Source: CAWCUZ01 sp963798795 (GTDB lineage: Bacteria; Acidobacteriota; Vicinamibacteria; Vicinamibacterales; SCN-69-37). Taken from it: a stretch of DNA of 64,000 nucleotides. Numbering within the stretch: the first letter of the stretch is position 1; every line of letters begins with the position of its first letter. Below, one piece after another: positions 20,711 through 30,008 of this stretch. The translations under genes and the position numbers were made by a program. A model generated the notes under the pieces. It was not told the origin of the DNA, did no database searches, and saw only the letters and a program-made list of their open reading frames with translations. Location of the stretch: positions 806,001 to 870,000 of the forward strand of contig CAWCUZ010000001.1 in assembly GCA_963798795.1 (NCBI GenBank). The letters run 5' to 3'.

Positions 20711-21493
20711 TCAGCGTCCCGTGAACGCCGGCTTGCGCTTCTCCAGAAACGCCGTCGTGCCTTCGTGCATGTCGTCGGTGGTGGAGACCAGCCCGAAGAG
20801 CGTCGCTTCGTACGCCTGCGCATCTGCCAGCGGCATCTCCAGTCCCCGGGCCACCGCGTCCAGAATGTAGCGCACGGCCACGGCCGGTTTGGCCGCCATC
20901 GCCGCCGCGACCTTGCGCGCCTCGGTCATCAGCTCCGCCGCCGGCACCACGCGGTTCACGAGACCGATCCGGTGGGCCTCCGCGGCCGGAATCGGCTCGC
21001 CGAGCAGCAGCAGCTCCAGCGCGCGTCCGCGGCCGACGAGCCGCGGCAGCCGCTGCGAACCCGCGTAGCCCGGGATGAGACCGAGATTGATTTCCGGCTG
21101 ACCGAACCGCGCGGTATCCGCGGCGATCCGGATGGTGCAGGCCATGGCCAACTCGCAGCCGCCGCCGAGCGCAAAGCCGTTCACCGCCGCGATGACCGGC
21201 CTGCCCAGCCGCTCGATCCGGTCGAACAGCGCCTGGCCGCGCCGCGCGTGCTCGCGGCCCGCGACCGGCGTCTGCCGCGCCAGCTCGTTGATGTCCGCGC
21301 CGGCGACGAACGACTTGTCCCCGGCGCCCGTGAGAACGACCGCGCGCACGGCCGGATCGGCCTCGATGTCGTCGAGCGCCCGGCTCAACTCCTCGAGCAG
21401 CGCGCCATTGAGCGCGTTGAGGACCTTCGGCCGGTTGAACGTGATCGTGACGACGGCGTCGTCGCGATCGAACAGCAGGTTGTCGAACGCCAT
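20711..21493 (-). CDS. Enoyl-CoA hydratase / crotonase
   Basis: A 260-residue crotonase-fold enzyme, intact in a single frame although its neighbours are broken. The oxyanion-hole segments are SFVAGADINELA and AVNGFALGGGCELAMAC. The two catalytic glutamates of true enoyl-CoA hydratases appear to be present: one in GGGCELAMA and one in FGQPEINLGLIPG. It probably hydrates short-chain enoyl-CoA in beta-oxidation. The exact chain-length preference is not visible. Confidence 0.9.
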   Translation of the reverse strand: MAFDNLLFDRDDAVVTITFNRPKVLNALNGALLEELSRALDDIEADPAVRAVVLTGAGDKSFVAGADINELARQTPVAGREHARRGQALFDRIERLGRPVIAAVNGFALGGGCELAMACTIRIAADTARFGQPEINLGLIPGYAGSQRLPRLVGRGRALELLLLGEPIPAAEAHRIGLVNRVVPAAELMTEARKVAAAMAAKPAVAVRYILDAVARGLEMPLADAQAYEATLFGLVSTTDDMHEGTTAFLEKRKPAFTGR

Positions 21494-21538
21494 GAAGGGG
21501 CGATTATAGCGGCTGCGGCCGGCCGTTGGCCTGTTTGG

Positions 21539-21712
21539 TCATCGGAAGGCCAGGTACATCAGCCACCCGATGGCGTAGGCGCCGAGCGCGAGGCCGCCGA
21601 AGATGCGGACGCCGAGGCGCACCTGATCCCGCGGCTCGTCACGCGCCAGGGTGGCGAACACCGCCGAGACGCAGGCGGCGAACAGCAGCAAGGCGCCCAG
21701 GTGCGAGGTCAT
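21539..21712 (-). CDS. Small two-helix membrane protein (57 aa)
   Basis: A 57-residue frame overlapping the preceding gene by 4 bp (ATGA), with two hydrophobic segments (LGALLLFAACVSAVFATL and IFGGLALGAYAIGWLMYLAF) joined by a charged loop. No family recognised. Tight overlap with the gene before it and the clean membrane topology support that it is real. Confidence 0.65.
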   Translation of the reverse strand: MTSHLGALLLFAACVSAVFATLARDEPRDQVRLGVRIFGGLALGAYAIGWLMYLAFR

Positions 21713-22132
21713 CGGCGCTTCCGCCCCGTGGCCAGATCGAACGCGTCGAGCACCACCAGCGCGTTCAGCAGCCCGGCGGTGATGAGAAACGTGTTGCCGT
21801 ATTCGTAGGTCACGGCGGTGACCTGGCCGTCTCCCATCCGGCCGAACGCCGCCACCAGGCGCGGGAGCCCCAGCGCCCACTGTCCCGCCGCGGCGAGGAA
21901 GACGAGCGGGTCCGAGAGGTGAAACGGGAACAGCCGCCCGCCGAACCACAGACCGACCAGGAACATCCCGGTCAGGATGACGAGCAGGACCGCACCCTTC
22001 CGCGGCTGGCCGAGGACCACGTGCGCGCCACCGGGGATGAGCCACGCCAGTCCGCAGGTACAGCAGCACGCGTGAGCGTTCGGGCAGTTCGTCGGACGAG
22101 GCAGGCGGCGCGGGCCTGGCGCGTTGAGGCAT
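21709..22132 (-). CDS. Hypothetical membrane protein (DUF6677-like), one frameshift
   Basis: About 140 residues with three or four membrane helices. It starts at the ATG at 22132 (MPQRARPAPP), and a one-base shift near 22,050 joins RVLLYLR to LAWLIPGGAHVVLGQPRKGA. It then runs through GMFLVGLWFGGRLFPF and YEYGNTFLITAGLLNALVVLDAFD. The PGGGH-like motif next to the first helix and the NTFLITAGLLN segment are shared with a family of uncharacterised acidobacterial membrane proteins, from memory and not checked. Function unknown. It overlaps the next small membrane protein by 4 bp, so the two are probably co-translated. Confidence 0.65.
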
Positions 22133-22143
22133 GCGGCGCCAGT

Positions 22144-22596
22144 CTATCCGATCGATTCGCGCGAGCCGCCGGCGGTGCGCACGAGCACGAAGGCCACGCA
22201 CGCGCCCAGCGGCAATGCCGCCAGCGCACGCACGAGGTTCGTCGGCGTCATCACCCCCGTCCACTCGCCGATCAACGTGACGCCGGTCGGCAGGCTCGAG
22301 AGCAGCAGGAGCGCCACCATGCCGCGCGGAGTCCGGTTGCGGTGCCGGCGCGCGAGTTCGAGCGCGGCCAGCGCTCCGAACGGGGCGGCCAGATACAGGC
22401 CGCTGCACCGGCCGCAGACCGGCCACTGGACGCCCGCGGAATGAAAAGATCGCTCCGGCCGCTGGTGGCAGACGCGCGCGCCGACCAGGTACACGGCGGT
22501 CGTCCAGACCGACTCCCGTCCGTGCAGGCGCTCCCGGAGCGCGAGGCCCATGACGAGCGGCCAGGCAATCGCCGCCACGGCCAGCAGGCGGGCCAT
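22144..22596 (-). CDS. DUF2085 family membrane protein
   Basis: A 150-residue intact protein with the DUF2085 signature CHQRPERSFH followed by PVCGRCSGLY. These cysteine/histidine motifs lie between membrane helices (LLAVAAIAWPLVMGLAL; MVALLLLSSLPTGVTLI; ALPLGACVAFVLV). The conserved CHxRP...CxxC pattern suggests metal binding at the membrane surface. Function is not known. The ATG at 22596 was chosen because the longer frame would overlap the kinase gene. Confidence 0.8.
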   Translation of the reverse strand: MARLLAVAAIAWPLVMGLALRERLHGRESVWTTAVYLVGARVCHQRPERSFHSAGVQWPVCGRCSGLYLAAPFGALAALELARRHRNRTPRGMVALLLLSSLPTGVTLIGEWTGVMTPTNLVRALAALPLGACVAFVLVRTAGGSRESIG

Positions 22597-22607
22597 CGCC
22601 GTGCCCG

Positions 22608-23624
22608 TCACCGCCTCGGACCGGAGTCGGTGCCGGGTCCGACTCCGGCTCGTCCCCGGGCCGTCGGCGCCTCGCGACGGGATGGCAGTGTCAGGACGCC
22701 GAAGTGGTCCTCGTACCGGCGGACGAATTCCTCCCACGTATAGGCGTGGCTCTGGCCGCCGAGATGCTCGAGCGCGTAGGTCGCCGCCACGCTGCCCAGC
22801 CGCGCGCAGGTTTCATCGTCCGCCCCGCAGGCGAGGCCCTTCATGAAGCCGCCCCGGTACGCGTCGCCGACGCCCGTCGGGTCCACGATCTGGTGCGGCT
22901 GGACCGCCGGTACGTCGGTCCGCTGTCCGGGCCGGAGAACCGAGGACCCGTGCTCGCCGCGCGTGACGATGAGCGCCGCGCGCCTGCGGCGAGGATCGCG
23001 TCTTCGTCGAGTGACGTCTTCTGCCGGATCAGCTCGAACTCGTAGTCGTTGCAGATGACCATGTCGGCGCCGGCGATGCCGTCGGCCAGTTCCGCCCCGG
23101 ACATCCGCGCGCACTGCTGGCCCGGATCGAAAATGTAGCGCGAGGCCCAGCGTCCGGCACTCCTCCGGCGTACTGCGTCATGGCCGCCGGCTCGTTGGGC
23201 GAGATGATGGCGAGGTCGACGGCCGGCGACGTGCGGAACGACAGTTCGGCGGCGTGGGCCATGGCGCCGGCGTAGAAGGACGCGATCTGATTGTTGGCCG
23301 TGTCGGTGCTGCAGAAGAACGACGCCGTGAACTTGTCGGGCACTTCCTGCACGAGCGACGTATCGACGCCGGCGGCTTCGAGCCAGCGGCGCGTATTCCG
23401 GAAAGTCCTGCCCCGCCGTGCCCATCAGGAGCGGCCGCTCGCCGAGCAGCGCCAGCGTGTACGCGATGTTGGGCGCGCAGCCGCCGCGCCGCTTGTCCAT
23501 CGTGTCGACCAGGAAGCTCAGGCTGACCCGGGAGAAGTGCTCCGGCAGAAAGTGCTCCGTGAATTTCCCGGGAAACGACATCAGGTAGTCGAACGCGATG
23601 GAGCCGGTGACGATGAGTGCTCAT
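22608..23624 (-). CDS. PfkB-family kinase, adenosine-kinase-like (several frameshifts)
   Basis: Ribokinase-fold sugar or nucleoside kinase, about 338 residues. Readable pieces: LIVTGSIAFDYLMSFPGKF (N-terminus, after one extra base near 23,617), RGGCAPNIAYTLALLGERP (substrate-binding GG), IFDPGQQ, VICNDYEFELIRQK, and VDPTGVGDAYRGGFMKGLA with the catalytic aspartate in GxGDA. The GSIAFD start and DPGQQ motif are typical of the bacterial adenosine-kinase-like branch. It lies directly after an MTA phosphorylase gene, so a role in purine salvage is plausible but inferred. Confidence 0.8.
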
Positions 23625-24500
23625 GTCGAAGTATCTGCCGACGATCGGCCGGAGTTTCTCGAGGGTCGCAGCCGGCACCACCTCGGGCCGGGTGATCATT
23701 GCCGTCGCCAGCGCCCGCGCGCATTCGCAGTCGCGCGCAATCGGCAGGCGCTCGACGGCGTTGGCGATGACCTGCTGCGCCATCTGCGCGTTCTGCGTCA
23801 GGTTGCGCGACGATCATCTCGACGGTGACCGAGTCGTGGTCGGGATGCCAGCAGTCGTAGTCGGTCACGAGCGCCATGGTCGTGTAGCAGATCTCCGCTT
23901 CGCGCGCGAGCTTCGCCTCCTGCAGGTTGGTCATGCCGATGATGTCGAAGCCCGCCGCGCGGTAGAAGTTGCGACTCGGCGAGCGTCGAAAACTGCGGCC
24001 CCTCCATGCAGACGTACGTGCCGCCGCGATGCACGGTCGCGCCCGCGCGCTCGCCGCGCCGCGTACGCGACCTGGCCCAGCGGCCCGCAGAACGGGTGGG
24101 CGAACGCCACGTGCGCGACGAGCCCGTCGCCGAAGAACGTGCTGATCCGCCCGCGCGTCCGATCGAAGAACTGGTCGGGAATCACGAGGTCGAGCGGCGC
24201 GTACGTCCTCGCGCAGGCTGCCGACGGCGCTCGCCGACAGGATCCACTCCACGCCGAGCCGTCTTGAAGCCGAAGATGTTCGCGCGGTAGTTGCAGCTCG
24301 CGACGGCGTGAGCCGGTGGCCGGCGCCGTGCCGCGCGAGAAACGCCACCCGCCGCCCGCGCAGCGTCGCCGAGGACGTAGGGATCCGACGGATCGCCGAA
24401 CGGCGTCGTGACGGTCGCGTTCCTCGCGATCCGTCAGCTCGGCCATGTCGTACAGGCCGGAGCCGCCGATGATGCCAATCTGGGTCGACACGGGAATCAT
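23622..24500 (-). CDS. mtnP: S-methyl-5'-thioadenosine phosphorylase (several frameshifts)
   Basis: Cleaves methylthioadenosine to adenine and methylthioribose-1-phosphate. Pieces in different frames give GIIGGSGLYDMAELTD (phosphate loop), LVIPDQFFDRTRGRISTFF, VAFAHPFCGPLGQVAY, CMEGPQFSTLAES (base-binding), and GMTNLQEAKLAREAEICYTT followed by TDYDCWHPDHDSVTV. These are diagnostic MTAP segments. Start at the ATG at 24500. The exact stop is uncertain because the end overlaps the kinase start region and both contain indels. Expected length about 290 residues. Confidence 0.85.
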
Positions 24501-24502
24501 GT

Positions 24503-24540
24503 GATGGCGTGGCTGTGCCTGCTGCCTTCTGCCGTCTGCC
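24503..24540. repeat. Short-period repeat spacer (GCCTTCTGCC words)
   Basis: The 40-bp gap reads tgcctgctgccttctgccgtctgcc, that is tgcc words every 6-8 bp. Read on the other strand this is ggcagacggcagaaggcag, the same word (ggcagaa) that fills the spacer at 41.1 kb. It is another member of the junction-repeat class. Confidence 0.65.
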
Positions 24541-25402
24541 TTAGCTTCGACCTGCTCGACCGCCGGTCTCCCGCTTGCGCTCGCGAATGATGCCCGCGGC
24601 GATCGTCTGGATCGTGCTCGAAGAAGATAACGTACTCGCCGTCGATCGCCTCGCGCAGGAAGCGGCTGCTTGTAGGCGAGCGTGTCCATCGGATAGAGGT
24701 CGTAGCCCATGATCCAGGGCGGATCGACGATGCGCCGCTCGTCGGCATGCAGGTCGGCCGCGAAGACCGCCGTCCGGCCCGCCCGACTCGATGCGGACGA
24801 TCTGATGATGCAGCGTGTGTCCGCCGGTGCGCTCCACGCGGATGCCCGGCAGCACCTCGCCGTCCTCCTCGATGAAGTCCACGACGCCCGGCGTCGACGC
24901 AGCGGCACGAAGTTCTCGGCCAGATAGCTGGCGCGGTTCCGCTCGTGCGGGTGCGTCGCATCGTCCCACTCGCCGCGCCGGATGACGTAGCGCGCCCGGG
25001 GAAAGCGCGGCACGCAGGACGCCGTCGACGTCGCGTCGTGAAGCCGCCGAGCGTGATCGAAGTGCAGGTGCGACGCGATCACGAGCGTCGACGTCTGCGG
25101 CGGTCAGCCCGGCGCGCGCCAGCGACGTGGTCGAGATGGCGCTCCGGTCGAAGCCCGTAGATGTCGGCGGTCCTTCGCGTCGATCTTGTCGCCGATGCCG
25201 GCGTCGATGAGGACCTGTCTGCGCCGCCGTCCGGACCAGCAGCGGCCGCATCGCCAGCGGATGCGGTTGCGCTCGTCGGCCGGCGCCCGCCGCTGCCACA
25301 GCGGCTTCGGCACGACGCCGAACATCGCGCCGCCGTCGAGCCGCGGAACGTGCCGTCGGACAGCGACATCAGCTCGAAATCGCCGACTCGCCACGTGGTC
25401 AT
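24541..25402 (-). CDS. Metallo-beta-lactamase-fold hydrolase (several frameshifts)
   Basis: About 286 residues. Readable pieces: MTTWRVGDFELMSLSDGTFR (N-terminus), VLIDAGIGDKIDAKDRR, and IASHLHFDHA (the HxHxDH zinc motif). Later come VERTGGHTLHHQIVRIESGG (distal zinc histidine), DLHADERRIVDPPWIMGYDLYP, and a C-terminus with EYVIFFEHDP. The pattern resembles the lactonase/quenching-lactonase-like branch, but the substrate cannot be assigned. It overlaps the epimerase gene by 4 bp (ATGA). Confidence 0.78.
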
Positions 25403-25815
25403 CGTCCGGGCGCCTCCTCCTTCAGCTCGACCAGGACCCCGCCCGTGCTGCGGCCGGATGGATGAACGCGATGCGCGAGCCGTGGGCGCCCGGGCGCGGC
25501 GCCGCGTCGATGAGCCGAACGCCGCGCCCGGCGCAGCCGGTCCAGGACCGCGTCGAGGTCGGTGGACGCGCAGGCCACGTGATGCAGGCCCGGGCCCCGC
25601 CGTGCGCAGAAACTTCGCCACCGGCGAATCGGTCGGCAGCGGCTCGACCAGCTCGATCCGCACGGCGCCGGTCGCCACGAACTGGACGCGCACGCGCTGC
25701 GACGGCACGTCCTCGGGCTCGTCCGACGTCGAGGCCGAGCGGGTCGTGCAGGAACCCCGAGCACGGCCGCCGGGTCGTGCACGGCGACGCCGACGTGATC
25801 CAGCACGGCCGGCAC
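25399..25815 (-). CDS. mce: Methylmalonyl-CoA epimerase (frameshifts)
   Basis: Glyoxalase-fold epimerase interconverting R- and S-methylmalonyl-CoA. Pieces: VLDHVGVAVHDPAAVLG (metal-binding histidine), GPGLHHVACASTDLDAVLDRL (second metal histidine), VRLIDAAPRPGAHGSRIAFIHP and GVLVELKEE (metal glutamate). Repair needs a few one-base changes; expected length about 138 residues. The GTG at 25815 is a guessed start, because the frame is open upstream into the end of meaB with no stop. Stop overlaps the next gene by 4 bp. Confidence 0.82.
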   Translation of the reverse strand: MPAVLDHVGVAVHDPAAVLGVPARPARPRRRTSPRTCRRSACASSSWRPAPCGSSWSSRCRPIRRWRSFCARRGPGLHHVACASTDLDAVLDRLRRARRSAHRRGAAPGRPRLAHRVHPSGRSTGGVLVELKEEAPGR

Positions 25816-26799
25816 GGCATGGCCGTCCCCGACCGCCTTCTCGTGCGGCGCGGCCAGGGCGCGATCGAGCACGGCGTCGGCCGCGCCGGTACGGATCCGT
25901 CTCACGCGCCGCGACCTGATCGAGGAGCCGATCGAATTCGCCGGGCGCGAGCACCTGCCGCTCGACGTGCTGCAGGAAGCCGCGCCCGAGCAGCTCGCGC
26001 AGACGCCATTCGGCCCGCGCCGCCGCCGCGCGCCCAGCGCGTCCGCGCGTGGCGGCCGAAAGCGCCGAATCGTCTCCAGCAGCTCCGGCAACGCCGCGCC
26101 CGGTCGTGGCTTCCGTCCGCACGACCGGCGGGCGCCACGTTCCCGGTTTCCACTGCTCGAGCGACAGCATCGCCTGGATCGACGCCGCGGTCCGGTCGGC
26201 GCCTTCCCGGTCCGCCTTGTTGACGACGAAGATGTCGGCAATCTCCATGATGCCGGCCTTGAGCGCCTGCACGTCGTCGCCCGTCGCCGGGCACGACGGT
26301 ACGATGGCCACGTCGGCCGTGCGGACGACGTCGACTTCGTCCTGCCCGACGCCGACGGTCTCGATGATGACGACGTCGAAGCCGGCCGCGTCGAGCACGA
26401 GCCGGCTTCGCGCGGTCGTGCGCGCCAGCCCGCCCAGGTGGCCGCGCGTGGCCATGCTGCGGATGAAGACGCCGGCGTCCTGCGCGTGCGCCTGCATGCG
26501 CACGCGGTCGCCGAGGATCGCGCCGCCGGTGAACGGGCTGGTCGGATCGACGCGCGAGGACGCCGACGCTCAGCGCCGCTCCTTGCGATAGCTCCGCGAT
26601 GAGCCGGTCGACGAGCGTGCTCTTGCCCGCGCCCGGCGGTCCGGTGATGCCGATGAGATACGCCCGGCCGGTGTGCGGGCAGATGCGGCCGATGCAGCCG
26701 CCGGCGCCCCCGGCCGACTCGTCCTCGACGAGCGAGATGGCGCGCGCGATGGCGCGCGGGTCGCGCGCAGCAGGCGATCGGACAGGGTCGGCCGCTCAT
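25816..26799 (-). CDS. meaB: Methylmalonyl-CoA mutase-associated GTPase MeaB (frameshifts)
   Basis: G3E-type GTPase that protects and loads B12-dependent methylmalonyl-CoA mutase. Visible: GITGPPGAGKSTLVDRLI (P-loop, read across frames), VGVLASIRPTSPFTGGAILGDRVRM, DAGVFIRSMATRGHLGGLA, DVVIIETVGVGQDEVDV (Walker B/G3) and FVVNKADREGAD (NKxD). The C-terminal dimerisation helices end around DPYRAADAVLDRALA. Start at the ATG at 26799. The C-terminal boundary is uncertain: once the last indel is repaired, the frame continues into the epimerase without a stop. Confidence 0.88.
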
Positions 26800-26807
26800 G
26801 CTCGGCG

Positions 26808-27959
26808 TCAGCGCCCGAGCAGCTGCCGCGCGATGACCAGCCGCTGAATCTCGCTCGTCCCCTCGCCGATGGTGCAGAGCTTGACGTCGCGGAAGAACTT
26901 CTCGGCCGGATAGTCCTTCACGAACCCGTAGCCGCCGTGGATCTGCACGCACTCCTCGGCGGCGCGCACGGCGATTTCGCTCGCGTAGAGCTTGGCCATC
27001 GACGACGCCGGCGAGCGTGCGGTCCGTGCCCTGCTGGTCACGCAGCCACGCCGCGCGGTACGTGAGCAGGCGCGCGGCCTCGATCCGCGTGGCCATGTCG
27101 GCGAGCTTCCACTGAATCGCCTGGAACGGCCGATCGGCTGGCCGAACTGGCGGCGCTCGCGCGGCGTAGCGCCCGCGCGGCCTCGTACGCGCCCTGCGCC
27201 AGCCCGACCGACAGGGCCGCGATGCCGATGCGGCCGGCGTCGAGCACCTGCAGCGTGTTGATGAACCCCTGCCCTTCCTCGCCGACGAGCGCGTCGGCCG
27301 GCACGCGGCAGTCCTCGAAGATCACCTCGCTCGTGTCGCTGGCGCGCATGCCGAGCTTGTGTTCCTTCTTGCCGGCGTCATGCCCGGCGTGCCCTGCGGC
27401 ACGACGAACGCCGAGATGCCGTGGTGGCCGCGCGCGCGATCGGTCACCGCCATCACCACGATCGTGCCGCCGATGCGGCCGTGGGTGATGAACTGCTTGC
27501 TGCCGTTGAGACCCAGGCGTCCGCCATCGCGCCGCGCGGTCGTTCGCAGCGCGGCGGCGTCGCTGCCCGCCGAGGCCTCGGTCAGGCCCCAGGCGCCCAA
27601 GCTTCTCGCCCTTGGCCAGCGGCACGAGGTAGCGGCGCTTCTGCGCCTCGCTGCCGAACATGCACAGGTGGGCCGCGGCACAGGCCGTTGTGCGCCGCCA
27701 CCGACAGCGCGATCGACGGATCGACCCGCGCCAGTTCCTCGATGCAGATGCAGTAGTCGAGCGCCGACATGCCGGCGCCGCCGTAGTCCTCCGGGAACTG
27801 GATGCCGATCAGGCCGAGCGCCGCCAGCTTGGGCAGCAGGTCCGCCGGGAACCTCTGCGCCTCGTCCCATTCCATGACGTGGGGGCGCATCTCGGCCTCG
27901 GCGAACTCGCGAACGGTGCGCCGCAGCAGGTCCTGCTCGCTCGTCGGCCGGAGGTCCAT
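26808..27959 (-). CDS. Acyl-CoA dehydrogenase (several frameshifts)
   Basis: FAD-dependent acyl-CoA dehydrogenase, expected length 383 residues. The N-terminal domain starts DLRPTSEQDLLRRTVREFAE and contains GIQFPEDYGGAGMSALDY. The middle beta-domain has AWGLTEASAGSDAAALRTTA and KQFITHGRIGGTIVVMAV. The C-terminal domain ends EECVQIHGGYGFVKDYPAEK, LCTIGEGTSEIQRLVIARQLL, typical of the short/branched-chain acyl-CoA dehydrogenase group. Its position upstream of meaB and the epimerase suggests branched-chain or short-chain acyl-CoA breakdown feeding methylmalonyl-CoA. Confidence 0.88.
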
Positions 27960-28015
27960 CCTGTAGATGATAGTTCAGCCGATCGGCCGATAATCGAAGG
28001 AGAAAGGGAGCGTCA

Positions 28016-28516
28016 ATGTCCTCACCACCCGTTCGCCTCGTTCGTCCCGGGATTGTCGCGCTGCTGGCGTTCGGGTGCCTCGTGGGCTACGCCGCGCCGG
28101 CGCGCGCCGACCTGACGGCTTTCTTCGGGCTCTCGCCGACGCCGTCCACCCGGTCGGCCAAGGGGTTTGCCGTCGGCCTGAACCTGCTGGTGGTGGGGTT
28201 CGAGTTCGAGTACGCGAACACGCGCGAGGACGAGCGCGACGCCGCGCCGGGACTCCAGACCTACATGTTCGACGCGCTCGTGATCACGCCGACAGGCGGG
28301 ACCCAGCTCTACCTGACGGCTGGCGGCGGCCTCTACCGCGAGGCCTACCGCGACGTGCACGCGACCAGCTTCGGCACGAACTTCGGCGGCGGCATCAAGT
28401 TCGCCCTGGCCGGCCCGCTCCGGATCCGGCTCGACTATCGCGTGTTCGCGCTACGCGGCGGCGCCATCTACAAGAATCCGCAGCGGTTCTACGCCGGAAT
28501 CAACGTCCAGTTCTGA
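28016..28516 (+). CDS. Secreted outer-membrane beta-barrel-like protein
   Basis: A 166-residue protein with a clear signal peptide (hydrophobic IVALLAFGCLVGYAA, cleavage near ARA/DLT). The mature part alternates hydrophobic and polar residues with many glycines (TQLYLTAGGGLYREAY; FGTNFGGGIKFALAGPLRIRLDYR) and ends in phenylalanine, as small outer-membrane barrels do. It is preceded by a strong ribosome-binding site (aaggagaaaggg). It is transcribed divergently from the acyl-CoA dehydrogenase gene. Function unknown. Confidence 0.75.
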   Translation: MSSPPVRLVRPGIVALLAFGCLVGYAAPARADLTAFFGLSPTPSTRSAKGFAVGLNLLVVGFEFEYANTREDERDAAPGLQTYMFDALVITPTGGTQLYLTAGGGLYREAYRDVHATSFGTNFGGGIKFALAGPLRIRLDYRVFALRGGAIYKNPQRFYAGINVQF

Positions 28517-28519
28517 CGC

Positions 28520-28680
28520 TGGTCGTTGATTTGGCGATTTGGCGATTTGGCGATTTGGCGATTTGGCGATTTGGCGGTTTGGCGGTTTGGCGGTTTGGCG
28601 GTTTGGCAAATCTCCAAGTCTCCAAGTCTCTAAATCTCCAAATCCCCAAATCTCCAAATCCCCAAATCTCCAAATCCCCG
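28520..28680. repeat. Self-complementary short-period repeat block
   Basis: About 160 bp between two convergent genes. The left part is a tandem of gatttggcg (about six copies) turning into gtttggcg (about four copies). The right part is a tandem of ctccaagt, ctccaaat and ccccaaat. Because ccaaatc is the reverse complement of gatttgg, the two halves can pair into a long imperfect hairpin, which would suit a bidirectional transcription end. It is the largest member of the short-period repeat class in this window. Confidence 0.88.
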
Positions 28681-28681
28681 T

Positions 28682-29185
28682 TCACTTGACCTTCTTGAGT
28701 CCCATCCGCTCCACCCGGATCACGTCCTCTTTCAAGCGGTCGTAGAGATTCTGGACGTCCGCCGGGGCGGCTTCGCTGAGGATGCGGACCGGGTCGTAGT
28801 CGGCGCCTTCGACCGCCGGATCGAACGCAAAAACGTAGATGACGCCGTCCTTGGGCGTCTCGATGGAGCGGTAGATGCGCCAACTCGCGGCCTGCTGACG
28901 CCGCGTCGCGTCAGTCGACTTTTCGAGCGCGCCCACAAGCCGCGCGACGACCTGCTCGAAATCGGCGGCCTTGTCGGGCTTGACGTAGAAGAACAGCATG
29001 CCGGCGCCGGACGGGAACGTGTAGCTGGGCGCGGCGGGCGGGGCCGGTTTGTTCTGGGGGTTCTGGGGGTTCTGAGCGTTCTGGGCGTTCTGACGAGGCT
29101 GACGGGCCCCGGAGGGCGGTGTCTGAAGCGGTACCGACGGGACCGGCAGGACCAGCGATGCCGCGAGCAGGAGGGGGAGACTCAT
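28682..29185 (-). CDS. Secreted protein of unknown family (paralogue A)
   Basis: 167 residues: signal peptide (LPLLLAASLVLPVPSVPL), a low-complexity linker rich in NAQNPQN (about residues 35-52), then a globular domain with SGAGMLFFYVKPDKAADFEQ, SWRIYRSIETPKDGVIYVFA, DYDPVRILSEAAP and NLYDRLKEDV. The same layout and several positions (VKP, ADFE, VYVF, Y.PV.I, LY..L) recur in the next gene, so the two are diverged paralogues. Family not recognised; the fold looks like a small alpha/beta domain. The ATG at 29185 gives the best signal peptide. Confidence 0.75.
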   Translation of the reverse strand: MSLPLLLAASLVLPVPSVPLQTPPSGARQPRQNAQNAQNPQNPQNKPAPPAAPSYTFPSGAGMLFFYVKPDKAADFEQVVARLVGALEKSTDATRRQQAASWRIYRSIETPKDGVIYVFAFDPAVEGADYDPVRILSEAAPADVQNLYDRLKEDVIRVERMGLKKVK

Positions 29186-29267
29186 CTGAGCACCCGCGCC
29201 GCAAACACAAACGGGACGCCCGCACACCGGCCGGCGTCCCGCTTGCCCTCGGCGAATGTCGCCGAGC

Positions 29268-29864
29268 CTACATCATGCCGCCGACCTTCACCAACGGCCA
29301 GGGCACGATCGACTGCAGCGTCGGCTGCAGTTTCTGATAGATGGCGTCGGCTTCTTCGCGCGTCAGCACGCCGCCTTCCTTGCCGTCGTTGTGCAGCGCC
29401 GAGTAGACGATCTTGACGGGATTATAGCTGTAGGTCTTCGAAGGCGTCTCCACCAGGAAGACGTAGATCGCCGGAGACCCCGGCTGGTCCGGAATGTTCG
29501 CGAGCGACGGCGTCACTCGATACAGCTTCGTCAGCGTGTCGCCGAACGCCTTGAGCCCCGGGTCGGTCGCCTTGCCGAACGCGGCAAGAATCGACGCCCA
29601 CGCGGCCTCGAAATCGGCGGTCATGGTCGGCTTGACGGCGTAGACGAACGTGACAGGGACGTCGAGGTTCAGCTTCAACGGGTCCGGCTGCTCCGGCGGC
29701 TGCTGTTGCTGCGGCTGCTGCTGTTGCTGGCCCTGCGCCTGTCCCGCCTGGCCCATGGTCTGGGTCTGTTGAGCGAACGCACTCGATGCGGCACAGAGCA
29801 ACGCCGCCAGGCCGAGAGCCCCGATCGCGCGCCGGCTCGACGCCGGCTGGGAATCCGACAACAT
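29268..29864 (-). CDS. Secreted protein of unknown family (paralogue B)
   Basis: 198 residues: signal peptide ending near SSAFAQQ, a glutamine-rich linker (about residues 33-55), then the same kind of domain as its neighbour: VTFVYAVKPTMTADFEAAW, LYRVTPSLANIPD, AIYVFLVETPSKTYSYNPV, IVYSALHN and EADAIYQKLQP. The start at 29864 is supported by a gagggaggaac ribosome-binding site. The pair probably arose by duplication and is co-transcribed. Function unknown. Confidence 0.78.
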   Translation of the reverse strand: MLSDSQPASSRRAIGALGLAALLCAASSAFAQQTQTMGQAGQAQGQQQQQPQQQQPPEQPDPLKLNLDVPVTFVYAVKPTMTADFEAAWASILAAFGKATDPGLKAFGDTLTKLYRVTPSLANIPDQPGSPAIYVFLVETPSKTYSYNPVKIVYSALHNDGKEGGVLTREEADAIYQKLQPTLQSIVPWPLVKVGGMM

Positions 29865-30008
29865 GAAGTTCCTCCCTCGCATCATGCGCTTGTCCTGATC
29901 ACTGGGTGACGTGGTCCGGTCCAAATGAAGAGTGCATACTTTACCGTCCTGCCCCGGCAAGGCAAGCACCCGCCCTGCCGACCTCTGCAAGCAAGAAAGA
30001 CGCCGTGT

